64,000 bases of DNA, taken from JAXDBM01 sp963709485. GTDB lineage: Bacteria; Desulfobacterota; Syntrophia; Syntrophales; Fen-1087. The stretch spans positions 372,001-436,000 of the forward strand of contig CAVPWE010000005.1 of NCBI GenBank assembly GCA_963709485.1, written 5' to 3'. Numbering within the stretch: position 1 is the stretch's first letter; each line of letters opens with the position of its first letter. Below, piece by piece: positions 1 through 9,156 of the stretch. The translations under genes and the position numbers were made by a program. The notes under the pieces were generated by a model. It was not told the origin of the DNA. It ran no database searches and was given only the letters and a program-made list of their open reading frames with translations.

Positions 1-1121
1 CGAGAACCAGGGGCTCGCCGCCGCCCGCAACAACGGGATTCAGGAGGCCCGGGGCGTTTACATCCTGCCATTGGACGCGGACGACCGGATCGGGCCGGAC
101 TACCTGGCAGGAAGCAGTCCGAATCCTGGACCGGCATCCCGAGATCGGCATTGTCTACTGCGAGGCGGCCTACTTCGGGGCGCGCTCCGACCACTGGCAC
201 CTGCCTGACTACACGCCGGACAACATGTTGTTTCAGAACCTGATCTTCTGCTCGGCCCTGTTCCGCCGGACTGACTGGGAAAAGGTTGGCGGCTACAACA
301 TCAACATGGTCTACGGCTGGGAGGACTGGGATTTCTGGCTGTCCCTCATTGGTCTGGGGGTCAGGGTGTACCGGATTCCCAAGGTGCATTTCTTCTACCG
401 GATTGGAGAAGCATCCATGATCCAGGCCATGGACGAGGGCAAACAGTTTTTCATGCGGCTGCATGCCCTGCTCAACCACCGGGACCTGTACCGGCGGATG
501 GCCGAGATTCGGATCACCGCCCGGGTGGCGGAGCTCTTTTATGACACCGGCATCGGATTCACCTCGAACCAGGTGATCCGTCAGGTGGTCTTCGGCGATG
601 AGCGGCTGCTGGAATTCGACCTGAGCGCCTGCGGACCCGTCCGGCAGGTTCGCTTTCACCCCATGAACACCCCGCTGGCGCTCCGCCTCGACCGGCTGGA
701 GGCGACCGACGCGCTGGGGAACGTCCACCCGCTTGCGCCCGTGCAGAGCAATGCCATCTGGCGGGAGGACGACCACTGGATATTCCAGGATGATCATCCC
801 TGGATCATCCTGGATCTTGGCGGCATTGCCGCCCCCCGGAAACTCACTTTTCATCTCCGGTACCTGGCCGTCGGCGCTGAGGTCTATCCGGAAATCCTGA
901 AAGTCAGGGAGCGGGAGAGCGTCCGGATGCTGCGGGCCAGCGAGGAGGAGATCGAACTCCTAAAGGGGGAGATTCGAATGCTGCGGGCCGGAGAGGAAGA
1001 GATCAAATCCCTGAAGGAGGAGATTCGGCAGAAGAATGCAGCGATTCAGGCGCTCATGAATTCAACCTCCTGGAAACTGACCCGTCCGCTGCGCTGGCTC
1101 AAGATCGGGAGAAAAGCATGA
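1..1121 (+). CDS. GT2 glycosyltransferase, 5' truncated, one frameshift
   Basis: Family 2 glycosyltransferase that probably adds one sugar of the surface glycan at the cytoplasmic face. Its N-terminus lies left of the window. Bases 2-109 read as a GT2 core ending in the metal-binding LDADDR (DxD-like) motif. The reading frame then shifts by one base at the GG of 110-111 and continues as LDRHPEIGIVYCEA to the stop at 1121. The conserved GWEDWDFW acceptor/catalytic motif is at about 318-341. After it come a beta-sandwich segment containing AELFYDTGIGF, a heptad-like coiled coil (about 900-1040) and the STSWKLTRPLRW tail often seen on polysaccharide GTs. The stop overlaps the next start (ATGA), so the two genes are coupled. 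Whether the frameshift is real is unknown. The family call is firm; donor and acceptor cannot be read. Confidence 0.85.
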   Translation, partial: RTRGSPPPATTGFRRPGAFTSCHWTRTTGSGRTTWQEAVRILDRHPEIGIVYCEAAYFGARSDHWHLPDYTPDNMLFQNLIFCSALFRRTDWEKVGGYNINMVYGWEDWDFWLSLIGLGVRVYRIPKVHFFYRIGEASMIQAMDEGKQFFMRLHALLNHRDLYRRMAEIRITARVAELFYDTGIGFTSNQVIRQVVFGDERLLEFDLSACGPVRQVRFHPMNTPLALRLDRLEATDALGNVHPLAPVQSNAIWREDDHWIFQDDHPWIILDLGGIAAPRKLTFHLRYLAVGAEVYPEILKVRERESVRMLRASEEEIELLKGEIRMLRAGEEEIKSLKEEIRQKNAAIQALMNSTSWKLTRPLRWLKIGRKA

Positions 1122-3871
1122 GCGAGATGCTCCGCGCGCTGAAAATGGGGCTCTCGAGGCTGTGGCGGACATGCCTTCTGATCCGCTGGATCAGAAGGTT
1201 CAAGGTTCGAAGGCCTCTCGAATTTCTGGAGCATTACTTTTTGATTGAACGTTCGATACTGTTCGATCCCGTTTATTATCTCGAAAAGAACCCGGACCTG
1301 CAGGGGAAGGGGTTCGATCTGCCGGCACACTATGTGGCGCTGGGGGCAAAACAGAACAGAGACCCGAATCCCCTCTTTGACACCCGATACTACCGGGAAA
1401 AGTATGCCGATGCCCTGTCTTCAGAGGATAATCCGCTGGTCCATTACATCAGGCACGGCGTGGAGGGCCGATTCAAACCCCATCCGTTGTTCGACACCTA
1501 CTATTACACCAGATCCTACCCCGATGTCATCGCGGTGGGAATCAATCCCCTCGCACACTTTCTTCACCATGGCCTTCAGGACCGGCGCAACCCCAACCCC
1601 TTTTTCGATACGGCTTATTATCTGCTTCGCGTCCCGGCGTTGCAGGAAAACGGTTTAAACCCCGTTGTTCATTTCCTGCAGGAAGGAGCCGCCAGGGGCA
1701 TCAAACCCCATCCCCTTTTCTATCCGATCTTTTATCTGGAAAAATACCCGGATGTTGCCGCGGCCGGCGTCAATCCCCTGGTCCATTTCATCGAGAGGGG
1801 CCGGGAGGAGGAATGCGATCCGAATCCCATGTTCGATGCCCACTATTATCTGAGCATGTATCAGGACATTTCCGCTTCCGGCAGGAATGTCCTGGAACAT
1901 TACCTTGACGCCGGCGCCAGGGAAGGGAAAAATCCCCATCCCTTCTTTCAGACTGAATACTACGCAAAGATGAATTACGATGTGATCGACGCCGGCAACA
2001 ATCCCCTGGCGCATTACGTGGAATACGGCTTGAACGAGGGTCGCCTGCCCTACAATCTCTACGAGGGGTGGGTGCAGTCCGAGCACCTGAGCGCCCAGGA
2101 TCTCGAAGAAATAAAAACACGCATCGATCAAATGGCCTGCCACCCGGTTTTTTCCGTCATTGTGCCCGTGTACAACACGGACGAACGCTGGCTGAGAAGA
2201 TGCCTGGATTCGGTCATCGGGCAACTGTATCCGCACTGGGAGCTCTGCATTGCCGACGACGCGTCCACAGCCCCCCATGTGCGTGCGGTGCTCGCGGAAT
2301 ACGAGGCCCGGGATTCACGGATCCGCGTGGCTTACCGGAACGAGAACGGCCACATCTCGGCGGCCTCCAACAGCGCCCTGGAGATGGCCCGGGGTGAATT
2401 TTCAGCCCTGCTCGACCATGATGACGAGATATCCATCGATGCCCTCTACCGGTTCGCGGAACTGCTCAATGAACACCCGGATGCGGACATGATCTACAGC
2501 GACGAGGATAAAATCAGTGAAGAAGGCATTCGGCACATGCCCTTCTTCAAGCCGGACTGGTCGCCGGATACGTTCCTCTCCCAGATGTATTCGGGACACC
2601 TGGGTGCGTACCGGACCGAGATTCTCCGTCGCATCGGAGGGTTCAGAATCGGGTTCGAGGGAAGTCAGGATTACGACCTGGTGCTTCGCTTCACGGAACA
2701 AACCTTCCGCATCTATCACATTCCCCGGATTCTCTATCACTGGCGGACCATTCAGGGATCGACGGCCAGAGAGGCGGAGTCAAAGAATTACGCATATGTG
2801 GCCGCAAAGAAGGCCATTCAGGAAGCCCTGGACCGCCGGGGAGAAGGAGGAAGAGTCGACTTCGTTCCGGACCGTCACGGACAGTACCGCGTCCGTTATC
2901 CTGTACGTGGCAACCCCCTGATATCGATCATTATTCCGACCAGAGACAATGTCCCTTCTCTGGAAAAGTGCCTTGCTTCGATTTTTCAGAGGACAACCTA
3001 TGCGAATTTCGAAGTCCTGATCGTGGACAACGGGAGCGTGCGGGAGGAAACAAAAGCGCTGTTCGATCATTGGAAAAGCACGGAGAAGGATCGCGTTCGC
3101 GTGGTTCCGGTCGATATTCCGTTCAATTATTCCCGCCTGAACAACGAAGGCGTTCGCCATGCTAAAGGGGACATCCTGGTTCTCCTGAACGACGACATCG
3201 AAGTGATTTCACCTGGCTGGCTGGAGGAAATGGCCGGGCAGGCGCAGCGTGCAAAAATCGGCGCCGTGAGCGCCGTTCTCCTGTACCCCGACGACACCAT
3301 CCAGCACGCGGGGCTGATCCTGGGGGTCGGGGGCGTGGCGAACCACAGCCACAAATTTGTGCCGGCGAGCAGTCCCGGATATTTCGGGCGCCTGCTGATC
3401 TCGGCCAATTACGCCGCCGTGACGGGCGCCTGCCTGATGGTCAACAAGAAGCGCTACCTCGATGCCGGCGGGCTCGACGAGGAGCTGGCCGTGGCATACA
3501 ACGACGTGGATTTCTGCCTGCGCCTGCTGCGGAAGGGGTACCGGAATATCGTTCTTGCCCATCTCCGTCTGTATCACCACGAGTCCAAGAGTCGAGGACT
3601 CGACGCGGCCGGCGATCATGAGAAAAAGCGATTGCAGCAGGATATGGCGGTCATGGAGAGCCGCTGGCAGGACTGGATATCGAATGATCCTTGCTACAAT
3701 CCCAACCTGACAAAAGCCAGGGAAGATTTTTCGCTTCCGATCACGGATTATGCCTTGGAAATCCGGCTGAAACTGCAGAGAGAACTGCTTCGCGACCCCT
3801 ACCTGATGGCGCATCACAAGACGCATTCCTCGAAAGACGCTGCGTCAGACGGTCAAGGATCGGTCAGATGA
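1118..3871 (+). CDS. Tandem GT2 glycosyltransferase with seven 38-residue repeats
   Basis: Protein of 917 residues with two complete GT2 catalytic domains, so it probably adds two sugars or a repeating disaccharide. Domain 1 (about 344-560) starts FSVIVPVYNTD and holds LLDHDDE and the acceptor motif GSQDYDLVLR. Domain 2 (about 601-830) starts LISIIIPTRDN and holds LLNDDIEV and YNDVDFCLRLL. Residues 49-314 are seven repeats of exactly 38 residues, each beginning like FDxxYYLxxYPDV and containing NPLxHY and a GRxPHPLF end. These are probably a helical adaptor for glycan or partner binding. There is no signal peptide or membrane span, so it is cytoplasmic. Both ends overlap neighbouring genes by 4 bases (ATGA). 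A close relative without the repeats lies at 36633-38637. The GT2 call is firm; the repeat function is unknown. Confidence 0.92.
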   Translation: MSEMLRALKMGLSRLWRTCLLIRWIRRFKVRRPLEFLEHYFLIERSILFDPVYYLEKNPDLQGKGFDLPAHYVALGAKQNRDPNPLFDTRYYREKYADALSSEDNPLVHYIRHGVEGRFKPHPLFDTYYYTRSYPDVIAVGINPLAHFLHHGLQDRRNPNPFFDTAYYLLRVPALQENGLNPVVHFLQEGAARGIKPHPLFYPIFYLEKYPDVAAAGVNPLVHFIERGREEECDPNPMFDAHYYLSMYQDISASGRNVLEHYLDAGAREGKNPHPFFQTEYYAKMNYDVIDAGNNPLAHYVEYGLNEGRLPYNLYEGWVQSEHLSAQDLEEIKTRIDQMACHPVFSVIVPVYNTDERWLRRCLDSVIGQLYPHWELCIADDASTAPHVRAVLAEYEARDSRIRVAYRNENGHISAASNSALEMARGEFSALLDHDDEISIDALYRFAELLNEHPDADMIYSDEDKISEEGIRHMPFFKPDWSPDTFLSQMYSGHLGAYRTEILRRIGGFRIGFEGSQDYDLVLRFTEQTFRIYHIPRILYHWRTIQGSTAREAESKNYAYVAAKKAIQEALDRRGEGGRVDFVPDRHGQYRVRYPVRGNPLISIIIPTRDNVPSLEKCLASIFQRTTYANFEVLIVDNGSVREETKALFDHWKSTEKDRVRVVPVDIPFNYSRLNNEGVRHAKGDILVLLNDDIEVISPGWLEEMAGQAQRAKIGAVSAVLLYPDDTIQHAGLILGVGGVANHSHKFVPASSPGYFGRLLISANYAAVTGACLMVNKKRYLDAGGLDEELAVAYNDVDFCLRLLRKGYRNIVLAHLRLYHHESKSRGLDAAGDHEKKRLQQDMAVMESRWQDWISNDPCYNPNLTKAREDFSLPITDYALEIRLKLQRELLRDPYLMAHHKTHSSKDAASDGQGSVR
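1262..2059 (+). repeat. Seven tandem 38-codon protein repeats
   Basis: The aromatic start of each unit falls at residues 49, 87, 125, 163, 201, 239 and 277 of the gene starting at 1118, an exact period of 38 residues (114 bases). Conserved positions are the F-D-x-x-Y-Y start, P-D-V about ten residues on, N-P-L-x-H-Y/F in the middle and P-H-P-L-F or P-N-P-x-F at the end. The DNA copies have diverged clearly, so this is an old protein repeat and not a recent expansion. Confidence 0.9.
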
Positions 3872-6423
3872 TCACACGGATAAAAGCGGCTTTTCTTTCG
3901 GACAAGCGAGCCAGACGCATGCTCTGGGCGGCCCTTGCCTGCGCCGTGCTGATTTCCGGATGGCGGGCCCTGATGGTGTACGATGTGTCATCGCTTTACG
4001 TCAGGGTGTCCATGAAATCGCCGGTAACGGGCACGGCCGAATTGTATTACGACGTGGGACGGCAGTTTAACGCAAACCACGTCAGCGCCGCAGCCGTGTA
4101 TGGCGACGGGAAGTTTCACAGCATCAAGCTGAGAATCCCCTCCGGTGAAAAATATTTCAATCTTCGCCTGGATCCCCCTCCGGTTTCGCATGGCGAAATC
4201 GCGATCAACAAAATGGATGTCGTCGATTACGACGGCAGTGTTTTGCATACTTTCAAGCTGAGTGATTTAAAGCCGGCGAACCAAATCAAGAAATTTGACT
4301 TTGTCGACAACGCGGTCCGTTTTTCCACCGAGGAAGCGGCCAACGATCCCCAGATCCGCATCGTGCTGGATCGACCCATATCCTTCAATCGACTGCACCT
4401 CTGCGCCGTTATGCTGCTCTATCACATCCTCCCTGAATTTTTGATCCTGCTGGCCATCGGTTTGCTGCTCATCTACATCTGGTCGAGAGGAACCGATTCG
4501 GTCATCGTCTTCATGATTCTTCTGGCGATCCTCGCCGCCGGATGGGTATTGCATCATGAAACACGCTCCGTCAATTTTCGATTGTCCATGCAATCATCCG
4601 TTCGGGGGGATTACGCGGAGTTGTTTTACGATCGCGGTTTCGGATTATCTCCCACGGACAGCTTGAGGACATACCTGCACGAAGCCGATCAATTTCATGA
4701 ATACACGTTCAGGGTGCCGCGGGATATCACCCATCTGAGGCTTGACCCCTCGACAAAGGCGGGAACGGTCGTCATGAAAAACATGGAAATCACGGACCGT
4801 TTCGGCAATGTGCTGCAGTCTTTCAAGCCCGATCAACTGAGCCCGGCAAATGAAATCAAAACGTTCGAATCGACGGCAGAAGGGTTCAAGGCAACCACAA
4901 CGGATGCCTCCACGGATGCGCAGATTCTCATCATGCTCGATGAGGCATGGCAGCGCCACAGCCGCCCTGTGCTCCACATCGCAGTCGTCATCTTGTTTGA
5001 ATGGCTGGCCATCCTCGCCATTCTCATCCTGTGCGGCTACATCTGGAAAAGAAAAGAGCGCATATACGGCTTCATCGGCGGCGCCTTTGTCCAGGAAAAG
5101 CTGCCTTTGCTTTACACGGGTTGCGCTTTTGGACTGATCCTCGCGATGGTTTTTCTCGGCGGCAAGACCGCAAACCCCGACGAATGGTCGCATGTCGTGT
5201 CTGCCGGCTACTACATTGACTCCTGGTTGCCGGGGGCCGTGGATGACCCCAGGGTACTGAAGACCGTGGGGGGGTGGGGCATCAGCTATCTGTTTCGCGT
5301 GGACGCGGCCTACTGGCTTGCCGGCAAGTTTTCCGCCCTTCTGTCGGGACTGGTCTATGACGATTACCTGAGGACCAGGCTGTTCAATGCAGCCCTGTTT
5401 TTCATTCTCGGTCTCATCATCACACGAAGGGTGCGCAATGTCCCGCTGCTTTCCCTGGTTGTGGTTGTCAGCCCCCAGATCTGGTACGTCTTTTCCTACT
5501 TCAACGGTGATGCCTTCCCGTTCTTTCTTTCGATCATCATCGCATGGCAACTGATCGATCCGGAATCCCTGACCCGTCAATTTCTCGACAGCGACCGTTT
5601 CAAAGACCGCCTGTCCGGCGGGATCTTTTTCGGTGTTCTCGCGGGACTGATGCTGCTGTCGAAGCTGAATTACTATCTTTATCTCGCATTCGCCCTGTTT
5701 GTCATCGTCTGGCACTTTGTGTTCGAACAGGAAAACAGGGACCCGAAATCAGATCGATACCGCCTCGGCCTGAAAAAAGGGATTTTGATCGCCGGCGTGG
5801 CCCTGTGCATCTATATTCCCCCCATGGCCTATCACCAGTACATCCACGATTTCGACAAGAACGGAAGGATCCTCGCTGTCGCGGAGCGCCATGCCGAGTA
5901 TCCGTTCAAACCGAGCACCCTGAAAAACGATGTCTCTTCAAGTTACAAATGCCTGCGCCTGAGAGACAGGGGGGTAACTTTTGAAGCCCTTTTCATTCAG
6001 AATCCGGAGTGGCGCAACTGGACCTTTGAAAGCTTTTTCGGTCTTTACGGGAACATGGACATACACTCCGATGCAGCGTATTTTCAGGCGGTGAAGCTCG
6101 TCCTGGGCCTGTTTTTCCTCTCCGTTTTCCTCCATGCAATCAGCGGCTTGCCTGCCCGGGACGTTCTTTTCATGGTCTGTGTTCTCTGCTTTGCCGTCCT
6201 TGCGGTCGGTCAATCGGTCTACAATTCCTGGGTCGTCGATTACGAACCGCAGGGGCGCTATGTGTTCCCGATCCTGCCGATGCTGATCATCGGTCTGACC
6301 AAGCTGCCGCCCTCTTTCCGCACGAGAGTCGTCCCCCTGTTTTGCCTGATTTTCTTTTTGGTCAGCACATGGTCTTTTCTATGGACGGCGATCAAACTGA
6401 TACCAAAGCTTTCCGGTTGCTGA
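3868..6423 (+). CDS. GT-C-like multispanning membrane protein with two beta domains (copy 1)
   Basis: Membrane protein of 851 residues resembling the DUF2142/GT-C glycosyltransferase group, which uses polyprenyl-phosphate sugars on the periplasmic side. Start chosen at ATG 3868 because it overlaps the previous stop (ATGA) and gives the same length as the next gene, its paralog. The order is TM1 (about 12-32), a beta-sandwich domain starting VRVSMKSPVTGTAELYYD, a TM pair, a second such domain with AELFYDRGFGL, then a polytopic core. The loop with NPDEWSHVVSAGYY carries the acidic pair expected of a GT-C active site. Further TMs end near the C-terminus (SFLWTAIKLIPKLSGC). Together with its paralog it may add side sugars or polymerise the glycan, since no Wzy is visible. 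The membrane GT-C reading is likely; the reaction is inferred. Confidence 0.85.
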   Translation: MITRIKAAFLSDKRARRMLWAALACAVLISGWRALMVYDVSSLYVRVSMKSPVTGTAELYYDVGRQFNANHVSAAAVYGDGKFHSIKLRIPSGEKYFNLRLDPPPVSHGEIAINKMDVVDYDGSVLHTFKLSDLKPANQIKKFDFVDNAVRFSTEEAANDPQIRIVLDRPISFNRLHLCAVMLLYHILPEFLILLAIGLLLIYIWSRGTDSVIVFMILLAILAAGWVLHHETRSVNFRLSMQSSVRGDYAELFYDRGFGLSPTDSLRTYLHEADQFHEYTFRVPRDITHLRLDPSTKAGTVVMKNMEITDRFGNVLQSFKPDQLSPANEIKTFESTAEGFKATTTDASTDAQILIMLDEAWQRHSRPVLHIAVVILFEWLAILAILILCGYIWKRKERIYGFIGGAFVQEKLPLLYTGCAFGLILAMVFLGGKTANPDEWSHVVSAGYYIDSWLPGAVDDPRVLKTVGGWGISYLFRVDAAYWLAGKFSALLSGLVYDDYLRTRLFNAALFFILGLIITRRVRNVPLLSLVVVVSPQIWYVFSYFNGDAFPFFLSIIIAWQLIDPESLTRQFLDSDRFKDRLSGGIFFGVLAGLMLLSKLNYYLYLAFALFVIVWHFVFEQENRDPKSDRYRLGLKKGILIAGVALCIYIPPMAYHQYIHDFDKNGRILAVAERHAEYPFKPSTLKNDVSSSYKCLRLRDRGVTFEALFIQNPEWRNWTFESFFGLYGNMDIHSDAAYFQAVKLVLGLFFLSVFLHAISGLPARDVLFMVCVLCFAVLAVGQSVYNSWVVDYEPQGRYVFPILPMLIIGLTKLPPSFRTRVVPLFCLIFFLVSTWSFLWTAIKLIPKLSGC

Positions 6424-6435
6424 TCGAAGCCCGGG

Positions 6436-6453
6436 AAGGGCTTTGCAGCCCTT
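6436..6453 (+). other. Perfect hairpin between the two GT-C paralogs
   Basis: A 7-base perfect inverted repeat (AAGGGCT / AGCCCTT) with a 4-base loop TTGC lies 12 bases after the stop of the first GT-C gene and 23 bases before the second. No T-run follows, so it is not a classic terminator. It could limit read-through or stabilise the upstream mRNA. It is short enough to arise by chance in GC-rich DNA. Confidence 0.35.
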
Positions 6454-6476
6454 GATCCAAGCATGACAACCGACAA

Positions 6477-9035
6477 ATGCGTATAGGGATCAAAAATATT
6501 TTCCTTTCGAACCGCAGAACGCGGCGCCTGCTCTGGGCGGCCCTGGCACTGAGCATCCTGATTTCCGGATGGAACGCCCTGACTTCCTACGACATGTCCT
6601 CGGTGTTCGTCCGGGTCTCCATGAAATCCCCCGTGACCGGCTCTGCCGTGCTGTATTACGACATCGGAAAACAGTTCAATGCCGTCCACGTGGCCACCTA
6701 TCCCGTTTACGGTGACGGCCAATTTCACAGCATCAGGCTTCGGATTCCCTACACCGAAAAAATTTTCAACCTGCGCCTCGATCCGCCCGCGGTCTCGGAC
6801 CGCGAAATCGTCATCAACAAACTGGACATCGTCGATTATCACGAAAACGTCCTTCACCATTTCAAGCTCGAAGACATCAAACCGGCCAATCAGATCAAAA
6901 GCTTCTCCCTCGCCGACGGGGAGATTCGCTTTTCGACCGAGACAAACGCCGCCGATCCCCAGCTTCGCATCACGGTGGAACGTCCCATTTCGTTCAACCG
7001 GCTGCATCTTTTTGCCTCCATGCTGGCTTGCCGGATCATCCCCCAATTCTTTATTGTCTTTCTCGTCTTTGTCCTTCTCATTTATATCTGGTCGAGATGG
7101 ACCGATCCGGTCGTCGCCTTCATGATGGTCCTTGCGGTACTCGCGGCAGGATGGTTGCTGTACCATGACTTCCAGTCGGTCTATTTTCGCGCATCCATGA
7201 AATCGACGACGCGCGGGGACACGGCGGAGCTGTATTACGACCGGGGCTACGGACTCTCCAGCGCGAACTCAGTGCGGGCAAATATTCGGGAGGACGGCCA
7301 GTTTCATGAATATACATTCAAAATACCCCGAAACATCAGAAATCTCCGCTTCGATCCATCGATGAAAGCGGGAACGGTCGTAATCCAGAAAATGCGGCTT
7401 ACGGACCGCTTCGGGAACATCCTCCAGACTTTCCAGCCCCACCAGTTGCTGGCGGCATGGGAAATCAGGTCGTTCGATTTCCTGGCAGAAGGGCTGACGG
7501 TAAAAACAACGGACAAAGCGACGGATCCTCAAATCCTGATCCTGCTGGATGGATCGTGGCAGAACCAGGCCCGGCCCCTGTTTGTCATCGCAACCCGGGC
7601 ATTGATCGAATGGTCGGCAATCCTGGTCGTTCTTCTCTTCTGCATCTATCTATGGACAAGAAACAGGGAGCGGGCATATCGTTTCATCGACGGTCCATAT
7701 TTCCAGGACAGGCTGCCCCTGATCTGCCTGGGCTGTGCCTTCGGGCTGATTCTGACCATGGTCTTCGCCGGCAACAGGACCTGCCACCCCGATGAATGGG
7801 GGCATTTGCTCAGTGCCGGCTATTACAGCAATGCCTGGCTGCCCCGGGCGGTGGATGACCCGAAGGTTCTGGAAACCGTCAACCCATGGGGCGCCAGCTA
7901 CGTTTTCCGAACGGAGGTGGGATATTGGTTCGCGGGCAAGTTTTCGGCGCTTCTGTCCGGGCTGGTCCATGGCGACTATCTTCGGGGGCGGCTGTTCAAT
8001 GCCTCCCTCTTCCTGATTCTCTGCATCATTGCTGCGCGACGCGCGCAAAGCGCCCCGCTGCTTTTGCTTGCTTTGGTTGTCAGCCCCCAGATCTGGTACA
8101 CATTTTCCTACTTCAACGGCGACGCGTTTGCGTTCTTCGTCGCGATGCTGATCGCCTGGCAGCTCGTGGACCCGGAATCCCTCGCCAACCGATTCCTGGA
8201 TGGCGGCGGCTTCAGGAACCATGTTTCCGGCGGAATCCTTCTCGGCGGCCTTCTGGGGCTCATGCTGCTGTCCAAGATGAACTACTACGTTTACGTGGCC
8301 TTTGTGCTGTGTGCCATCGCCTGGCGTTTTCTTGCCGGGCAGGAAAACCGGCAGACGACGCCGGGCGAATACGGTCTCCGTCTGAAAAAAGGTCTCCTGA
8401 TCGCCGGCGTTGCCCTTTGCGTCTGGCTGCCGCCGGTGGTTTACGACCAGTACGTCAACGATTTCAGAAAGAGTGAGAGGCTCACGATTGTCGCCGAGCG
8501 GTTTGCAGCCCCCGAGTTCAAACCGAGCAGACTGAAGGAGGACCTGTCCGCGAGCTATTGGGGACTGCGTCTGCGGGATAAGGGAATGACGCTCAAAGAA
8601 CTCCTGCTTCAGAACCCGGAGTGGCGCAATATGACCTTCAAGAGTTTTTTTGGCCTCTACGGAAACATGGATTACGATTCCGACAGGGGTCATTATCAGG
8701 CTGTTACCAATATGTTATGGATTTTCTTCACACTCGTCTTCTTCTGCATCATTATCGCAGTGCCGGTCCGGCATGTGATGATGATCCTGATTCTCCTGCT
8801 CTTCGCGGGTCTGACTGTCGGCCAGTCGGTCTACACCTCCTGGGTGAACGACTACCAGCCCCAGGGGCGATATCTCTTCGCTCTCCTGCCCATGCTCGTG
8901 ATCGGCCTGAACAGGCTGCCCGAAGGGTTCCGTTCGCGGGTGATCCCCCTCTTCAGCCTGATTTTCTTTGTTCTGAGCGCCTCATCCTTTCTCTGGACGG
9001 CGATCAAACAAATTCCGAAGCTTTCCGGGTGCTGA
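6477..9035 (+). CDS. GT-C-like multispanning membrane protein with two beta domains (copy 2)
   Basis: Protein of 852 residues and a full-length paralog of the gene just upstream. The domain order is the same: TM1, beta domain with VLYYDIGKQFNAVHV, TMs, second beta domain with AELYYDRGYGL, then a polytopic core with HPDEWGHLLSAGYY and a matching C-terminal end (WTAIKQIPKLSGC). It is thus a tandem duplication that has been kept, which suggests two related but distinct transfer steps. The conserved D-E pair in the first periplasmic loop of the core fits a GT-C fold using polyprenyl-linked donors. No good Shine-Dalgarno sequence precedes ATG 6477. The gap to the previous gene holds a hairpin. Similar to DUF2142 proteins; substrate unknown. 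Confidence 0.85.
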   Translation: MRIGIKNIFLSNRRTRRLLWAALALSILISGWNALTSYDMSSVFVRVSMKSPVTGSAVLYYDIGKQFNAVHVATYPVYGDGQFHSIRLRIPYTEKIFNLRLDPPAVSDREIVINKLDIVDYHENVLHHFKLEDIKPANQIKSFSLADGEIRFSTETNAADPQLRITVERPISFNRLHLFASMLACRIIPQFFIVFLVFVLLIYIWSRWTDPVVAFMMVLAVLAAGWLLYHDFQSVYFRASMKSTTRGDTAELYYDRGYGLSSANSVRANIREDGQFHEYTFKIPRNIRNLRFDPSMKAGTVVIQKMRLTDRFGNILQTFQPHQLLAAWEIRSFDFLAEGLTVKTTDKATDPQILILLDGSWQNQARPLFVIATRALIEWSAILVVLLFCIYLWTRNRERAYRFIDGPYFQDRLPLICLGCAFGLILTMVFAGNRTCHPDEWGHLLSAGYYSNAWLPRAVDDPKVLETVNPWGASYVFRTEVGYWFAGKFSALLSGLVHGDYLRGRLFNASLFLILCIIAARRAQSAPLLLLALVVSPQIWYTFSYFNGDAFAFFVAMLIAWQLVDPESLANRFLDGGGFRNHVSGGILLGGLLGLMLLSKMNYYVYVAFVLCAIAWRFLAGQENRQTTPGEYGLRLKKGLLIAGVALCVWLPPVVYDQYVNDFRKSERLTIVAERFAAPEFKPSRLKEDLSASYWGLRLRDKGMTLKELLLQNPEWRNMTFKSFFGLYGNMDYDSDRGHYQAVTNMLWIFFTLVFFCIIIAVPVRHVMMILILLLFAGLTVGQSVYTSWVNDYQPQGRYLFALLPMLVIGLNRLPEGFRSRVIPLFSLIFFVLSASSFLWTAIKQIPKLSGC

Positions 9036-9156
9036 CCAGGGAATATGCTCAAGCTTGATCAAACCATGAATAAAAGGCATCTCCGGCTGAAGTGCGCCGT
9101 TGGATCGGCGCCCGTGCCGCAACCGGTCCCTGCCCTGATTCGAGAGGTCCATCCCC

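Noticed and set aside
1262..2059. CRISPR or DNA tandem array at the regular 114-base period
   Set aside because: The units are coding, conserved only at protein level, and have no spacer/repeat alternation.
3691..3867. 59-codon N-terminal extension of the first GT-C-like gene
   Set aside because: It overlaps the end of the tandem GT2 gene in another frame. ATG 3868 gives an ATGA overlap and the same length as the paralog.
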